This document shows, piece after piece, positions 7,280 through 10,775 of a stretch of 10,775 nt of DNA; within the stretch, counting starts at the first letter, position 1; every line of letters starts with the position of its first letter. Location of the stretch: the NCBI GenBank assembly GCA_017964055.1, contig JAGCSS010000203.1, positions 1 to 10,775 on the forward strand. Direction: 5' to 3'. Origin of the DNA: Lachnospiraceae bacterium. GTDB taxonomy: Bacteria; Bacillota; Clostridia; Lachnospirales; Lachnospiraceae. The position numbers and the translations under genes are program-made. The notes under the pieces were generated by a model. That model worked only from the letters and a program-made list of their open reading frames with translations. It was not told where the DNA came from and searched no databases.

Positions 7280-7308
7280 AGTATACTTCAAATGTCCCTT
7301 CTCGGCAA
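7280..7308 (-). promoter_or_regulatory. Candidate promoter for the lipoprotein-thiN pair
   Basis: On the minus strand, -35 TTGCCG (7308-7303), 17-bp spacer, -10 TATACT (7285-7280). The -10 has one mismatch, the -35 two. Predicted start near 7273, about 28 bases before the start codon, which leaves room for the ribosome binding site. It is divergent from the glmM promoter, 33 bp away. Confidence 0.5.
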
Positions 7309-7341
7309 CACGAAAACGGGTGAGTGCGGCCGTCAAAACTC

Positions 7342-7370
7342 TTGAATCTGATACTGTGAGCATATATAAT
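7342..7370 (+). promoter_or_regulatory. Near-consensus sigma-A promoter for glmM
   Basis: -35 TTGAAT (7342-7347), 17-bp spacer, -10 TATAAT (7365-7370, perfect match). Expected start near 7377, giving a leader of about 80 bases before the glmM ATG. Confidence 0.8.
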
Positions 7371-7390
7371 CTTTATGTAATCAAATCTAC

Positions 7391-7442
7391 AAGGAAGGCG
7401 TATCCGCCGCATCCCTTTTCATGCGGGATCCGGGCGGATCCG
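7391..7442 (+). promoter_or_regulatory. Structured glmM leader with an upstream SD-like sequence
   Basis: AAGGAAGG at 7391-7398 looks like a strong ribosome binding site but has no start codon at a suitable distance. It is followed by a nested hairpin: outer arms ATCCGCC (7402-7408) and GGCGGAT (7433-7439), inner arms ATCCC (7411-7415) and GGGAT (7425-7429). The site nearest the real ATG (7458) is only GGAAAG, which is weak. The leader may therefore control translation by folding; no known riboswitch class is recognised and it does not look like a glmS ribozyme. Confidence 0.4.
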
Positions 7443-7457
7443 GAACGGAAAGATCAT

Positions 7458-8810
7458 ATGGGAAGATACTTCGGAACAGACGGTTTCAGAGGAGAAGCAA
7501 ACGTCAAGCTGACCGTTGAGCACGCATACAAGGTAGGCCGCTATGTCGGCTGGTATTTCGGTGCTCATGACAACAAAAAATGCAAGGTAGTCATCGGCAA
7601 GGACACGAGACGCTCGAGCTACATGTTCGAGTACTCACTGGTCGCGGGCCTCACCGCTTCGGGCGCGGACGTATATCTGCTCCACGTAACCACGACCCCG
7701 AGCATTTCGTATATTGTAAGGAGTGAGGATTTCGACTGCGGCATCATGATCTCCGCGAGCCACAATCCTTTTTATGACAACGGCATCAAGCTCATCAACT
7801 CCGACGGCTACAAGATGGATTCACAGATAGAGGATCTGATCGAGAACTATATCGACGGCCTCGGACCTGACATTCCTTTCGCGACGGGCGCGGAGATCGG
7901 ACGCACCGTTGACTACGCGATCGGACGTCACAGATACATCGGCTATCTCATTTCGCTCGCGACACGCTCGTTCAAGGACATGAAGGTCGGCCTCGATCTG
8001 GCGAACGGCTCGGCTACCACCGTAGCCAAGGGCGTTTTCGATACGCTCGGCGCAAAGACTTTCGTCATCAATTCCGAGCCCGACGGCACCAATATCAATA
8101 CAAACTGCGGCTCCACGCATATCGAGGGCCTGCAGAAATACGTCGTTGAGAACGGCCTCGACGTAGGCTTTGCATACGACGGGGACGCCGACAGATGCTT
8201 GGCGGTCGATGAGCGCGGCAATCTGATCGACGGCGACCAGATCATGTACATCTGCGGCTCCTACATGAAGGAGCGCGGCGAGCTCAACAACAATACAGTC
8301 GTTACCACGATCATGTCGAATTTCGGCCTGTACAAGGCACTTGACCGTGCCGGCATCTCCTATGAGAAGACCAAGGTCGGCGACAAATATGTTTCCGAGA
8401 ACATGGCAGCGAACAATCACTCGATCGGCGGCGAGAATTCCGGACATATCATATTCCGCAAGCATGCGGTTACCGGCGACGGCATCCTGACCTCGCTCAA
8501 GATCATGGAGGTCATGCTCGAAAAGAAAATGAAGCTCTCGGATCTTGCGAGTCCCATGACCGTATATCCTCAGGTACTCAAAAATGTCCGTGTTTACGAC
8601 AAGCCTTCTGCACGCACCGACGAGGATGTTGTAAAGGCTATTTCCACAGTTGAGGCACATCTCGGCAATACCGGCCGCATCCTGGTGCGCGAGTCCGGCA
8701 CAGAGCCCGTGATCCGCGTAATGGTTGAAGCAGGCACCCTCGAGGAATGCGAGCGCGAGGTCGACTCCGTGATCGCGGTACTCAGGGAGAAGGGCCACGT
8801 GGCAGAATAA
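7458..8810 (+). CDS. glmM: Phosphoglucosamine mutase GlmM
   Basis: A 450-residue phosphohexomutase expected to interconvert glucosamine 6-phosphate and glucosamine 1-phosphate, the step before UDP-GlcNAc in peptidoglycan synthesis. Signatures: N-terminal RYFGTDGFRG (3-12), active-site SASHNP (99-104) with phosphoserine S101, metal-binding DGDADR (241-246), sugar-binding loop GGENSGH (324-330) and phosphate-binding RESGTEP (411-417). Length is that of GlmM (about 448), and the N-terminus is GlmM-like, so phosphomannomutase or phosphoglucomutase is less likely. The ATG at 7458 starts the conserved MGRYFGTDG; the upstream in-frame extension to 7320 would precede the promoter's start site. It stands alone: the cdaA and cdaR genes that often precede glmM in Firmicutes are absent here. 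A strong terminator follows, so it is monocistronic. Confidence 0.92.
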   Translation: MGRYFGTDGFRGEANVKLTVEHAYKVGRYVGWYFGAHDNKKCKVVIGKDTRRSSYMFEYSLVAGLTASGADVYLLHVTTTPSISYIVRSEDFDCGIMISASHNPFYDNGIKLINSDGYKMDSQIEDLIENYIDGLGPDIPFATGAEIGRTVDYAIGRHRYIGYLISLATRSFKDMKVGLDLANGSATTVAKGVFDTLGAKTFVINSEPDGTNINTNCGSTHIEGLQKYVVENGLDVGFAYDGDADRCLAVDERGNLIDGDQIMYICGSYMKERGELNNNTVVTTIMSNFGLYKALDRAGISYEKTKVGDKYVSENMAANNHSIGGENSGHIIFRKHAVTGDGILTSLKIMEVMLEKKMKLSDLASPMTVYPQVLKNVRVYDKPSARTDEDVVKAISTVEAHLGNTGRILVRESGTEPVIRVMVEAGTLEECEREVDSVIAVLREKGHVAE

Positions 8811-8830
8811 AAATCATAGACTGCTAATAA

Positions 8831-8885
8831 GCCAAGGCGCCTGTCACCATAAGTTTTTTATGGTGACAGGCGCCTTGGCCTTTTT
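8831..8885 (+). terminator. Strong rho-independent terminator of glmM, perfect 22-bp palindromic stem
   Basis: Arms 8831-8852 and 8858-8879 are perfectly complementary over 22 bp around a 5-nt loop (GTTTT), followed by C and five Ts (8881-8885). Each arm also contains the self-complementary AGGCGCCT. It lies 20 bases after the glmM stop. On the minus strand it follows the kinase gene but is trailed only by TTATTA, so leftward termination is probably weaker, though possible. Confidence 0.92.
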
Positions 8886-8897
8886 ATGTCATTATGT

Positions 8898-10775
8898 TTA
8901 TTTCAGGTTTGCCGCGATCTTCATTATCAGATCTTCGCGTTTGAACGGCTTCGGTACGTGTGCGTTCATGCCGGCGTCGAGAGCCGCTTTGATATCGGAT
9001 TCGAAAGCATTCGCGGTCATCGCGATGATCGGGATCGACGCAAGCTCGGGATTCTCGAGCGCGCGTATCCTGCGGGTGGCCTCGAGTCCGTTCATGACGG
9101 GCATCGCCACATCCATGAGGATCAGGTCGATCTCGCCGGGCAGGGAATTCCTGACAGTCTCTACTGCGTCAATGCCGCAGGTCGCGGTACGGATGGTAAA
9201 TCCGAACTTGCCGAGGACATATTCGGCAAGCTTGATGTTCGTGGCTGTATCGTCGACCACAAATATAGTCTTGCCCGAATAATCCCTGTTCATGGCCTCG
9301 CGTACGGCAGCATCCTCATCCGTTTCGGCCGTTGAACCCGATACGGGTTCTAACGGTACAACGATGATGAACTCACTGCCCTTGCCGGGCGCAGTCTGTA
9401 AGTCTACGGTACCTTCCATCAGATTGACGATATTCTTGACTATCGCCATGCCGAGGCCCGTACCCTGAGTCTCGTGAACGGTACCCTTATCCTCTCTGGT
9501 GTATGACTCCCAGATGTGCTCCTTAAACTCGTCGGACATACCGATACCGGTGTCCTTTACGCGGATCTCGTATACCAGGCGCTCGCCTCTGTCCTTAAGT
9601 TTTCCGGACAGCGTGACGCTTCCGCCCCTGTTTGTGAACTTATATGCGTTCGACAGCAGATTCAGCAGTATCTGACGGAATCTGAGCTTATCGCAGTTAA
9701 CGGTATCGTCGCCGAGTCCTTCGGTGTCCTCTTCGAATCTGATACCTTTTTCCTTCATCTCGTCACGGATCATATCCGCGCATTCCCCGAACAGATCCTT
9801 TATCTTGACCGGCGAGAGCGACAGATCCATCTTTCCGCTCTCGATGCGGCTCATATCCAGAATATCGTTGATCAGGTTCATCAGGTGGTCGCCCGCCGTA
9901 ACGATCTTATCAAGATACTCTTCGAGCTTTTTCCTGTCGTCTATCTCCTCAAGCGCAAGCTTTGAGAAGCCGGTTATCGCGCTCATGGGCGTACGGATAT
10001 CATGCGACATGTTCGAGAAAAACTCGGTCTTGGCCGCGTTGGCACGGTTCGCCGCATCAACCGCATCGAGCAGCAGCTTCTGTCTGTCCTCAAGCTCTGC
10101 CTTCTGTTTTGCGATCAGCTTATCCGCCTCGAGCTTCTGCGCGTGCATACTGTCAACCACGGCCGAGGTGATCAGGATGCGCGAGATCTGCCCGTCCCTG
10201 TGCTCGATCACACGGTAAAATATGTTCAGCCATCTGTTCTTTCGAGGTTCCTTAAATACAAAGCCTCTCCTGTCTCCGGCGCTGAAGATCTGCGGATCGT
10301 AAAAGTTCATATTACGGCACTCTTCTCCGGCCTCGGCATTCTCCTTAACAAAACGGCAGATATAATCGTTCAGCTCGTGGCTGGTAGCATTGGGTTCGAC
10401 ATGCAGAATGTCGTCCTGTTTGATTATGCGGATGCGGTCTTCCGTCAGATCCGCGATATATATGCAGGCGTGCTCCGCAGCCAGCGTATCGATGATCATA
10501 TTGTCCATGCTGATCCGTTCGAGCTCGATATGCGAAATAAGCGTAGCGGAACAGAAGGCCTTGACCGGCCTGCCCTGTTCGTCGTACTCTGTGGTGTATT
10601 TAACGCGGAAAGGAACACGTCCGACCGTCAGCGGGATATCCGCCTCGAGATCTGTCTCGCCTGCATCGATCCTGCGCATCATGTCGCGGTACATATCCGC
10701 GTAGTCGGGGGGGAAAATACCGGCCTCGATCGCAGGCTCGGGATAATTCTCCACCAGCGCGGGCAGTCCCAGATC
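8898..10775 (-). CDS. Hybrid sensor histidine kinase with receiver domain (N-terminus outside window)
   Basis: The frame is open to the window edge, giving 625 visible residues; the GTG at 10754 is an internal valine codon. Visible residues 1-80 look like the end of a PAS-type sensor domain, and about 85-205 a second sensor-like domain. A short coiled coil (about 210-245) leads to the dimerisation domain with NMSHDIRTP, phosphoacceptor H258. The ATPase domain has the N-box NLLSNAYKFT, G1 DTGIGM and G2 GTGLGM. A C-terminal receiver follows: VVDDTATN, ILMDVAMP with phospho-Asp about D555, MTANAF and PKPF with Lys about 609. The expected phosphorelay is His to Asp within the protein, then to a phosphotransfer protein not seen here. 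No membrane segment appears in the visible part. Its signal and target are unknown. It converges on glmM, 87 bp from its stop. Confidence 0.93.
   Translation of the reverse strand, partial: DLGLPALVENYPEPAIEAGIFPPDYADMYRDMMRRIDAGETDLEADIPLTVGRVPFRVKYTTEYDEQGRPVKAFCSATLISHIELERISMDNMIIDTLAAEHACIYIADLTEDRIRIIKQDDILHVEPNATSHELNDYICRFVKENAEAGEECRNMNFYDPQIFSAGDRRGFVFKEPRKNRWLNIFYRVIEHRDGQISRILITSAVVDSMHAQKLEADKLIAKQKAELEDRQKLLLDAVDAANRANAAKTEFFSNMSHDIRTPMSAITGFSKLALEEIDDRKKLEEYLDKIVTAGDHLMNLINDILDMSRIESGKMDLSLSPVKIKDLFGECADMIRDEMKEKGIRFEEDTEGLGDDTVNCDKLRFRQILLNLLSNAYKFTNRGGSVTLSGKLKDRGERLVYEIRVKDTGIGMSDEFKEHIWESYTREDKGTVHETQGTGLGMAIVKNIVNLMEGTVDLQTAPGKGSEFIIVVPLEPVSGSTAETDEDAAVREAMNRDYSGKTIFVVDDTATNIKLAEYVLGKFGFTIRTATCGIDAVETVRNSLPGEIDLILMDVAMPVMNGLEATRRIRALENPELASIPIIAMTANAFESDIKAALDAGMNAHVPKPFKREDLIMKIAANLK

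Noticed and set aside
7821..8798. 325-codon open frame on the minus strand
   Set aside because: Antisense to glmM, whose motifs are complete; no supporting domain in the shadow frame.
10752..10754. GTG as start of the histidine kinase
   Set aside because: The frame is open upstream to the window edge and the GTG falls inside a sensor-like domain, so the gene is treated as truncated by the window.

Overview
The window looks like chromosomal DNA from a Gram-positive Clostridia-type bacterium, most likely a Lachnospiraceae relative with moderately high GC. Four things point this way: the conserved trigger factor–ClpP–ClpX–EngB gene order, AGGAGG-type ribosome binding sites, a threonine-proline-rich lipoprotein with a lipobox, and a GlmM that resembles Lachnospiraceae homologues. 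This placement is inferred from gene order and remembered protein families, not from a search.

Layout. Positions 1-153 (+) hold only the C-terminal tail of a membrane-anchored protein. It converges on a leftward block that reads, in transcription order: a lipoprotein with an HExxH motif (7245-5113), thiamine pyrophosphokinase (5108-4479), trigger factor (4338-3052), clpP (3007-2426), clpX (2359-1052) and the ribosome-assembly GTPase engB/ysxC (802-164). A sigma-A-type promoter and a leader hairpin sit directly before tig, so tig-clpP-clpX can be transcribed separately from the lipoprotein-thiN pair. A hairpin followed by five Ts just after clpX looks like the terminator of that operon. This hairpin belongs to a small cluster of REP-like repeats (861-1035) lying where many relatives carry lon.

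From 7246 to 7457 is a divergent promoter region. Rightward, a near-consensus promoter drives a structured leader and glmM (7458-8810), which ends in a very strong terminator, a perfect 22-bp stem. The right end (8898-10775, minus strand) is a hybrid histidine kinase with sensor region, kinase core and receiver domain, cut off at its N-terminus by the window edge.

The genes are mostly housekeeping: protein folding and degradation (tig, clpP, clpX), ribosome assembly (engB), thiamine cofactor supply (thiN) and cell-wall precursor synthesis (glmM). The less ordinary items are the REP-like repeat cluster that doubles as a terminator and replaces lon, the lipoprotein joining a propeller-like region to a zincin-like domain and coupled to thiN, and the large palindromic terminator after glmM. 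I found no CRISPR array, tRNA, rRNA, transposase or obvious defence system.
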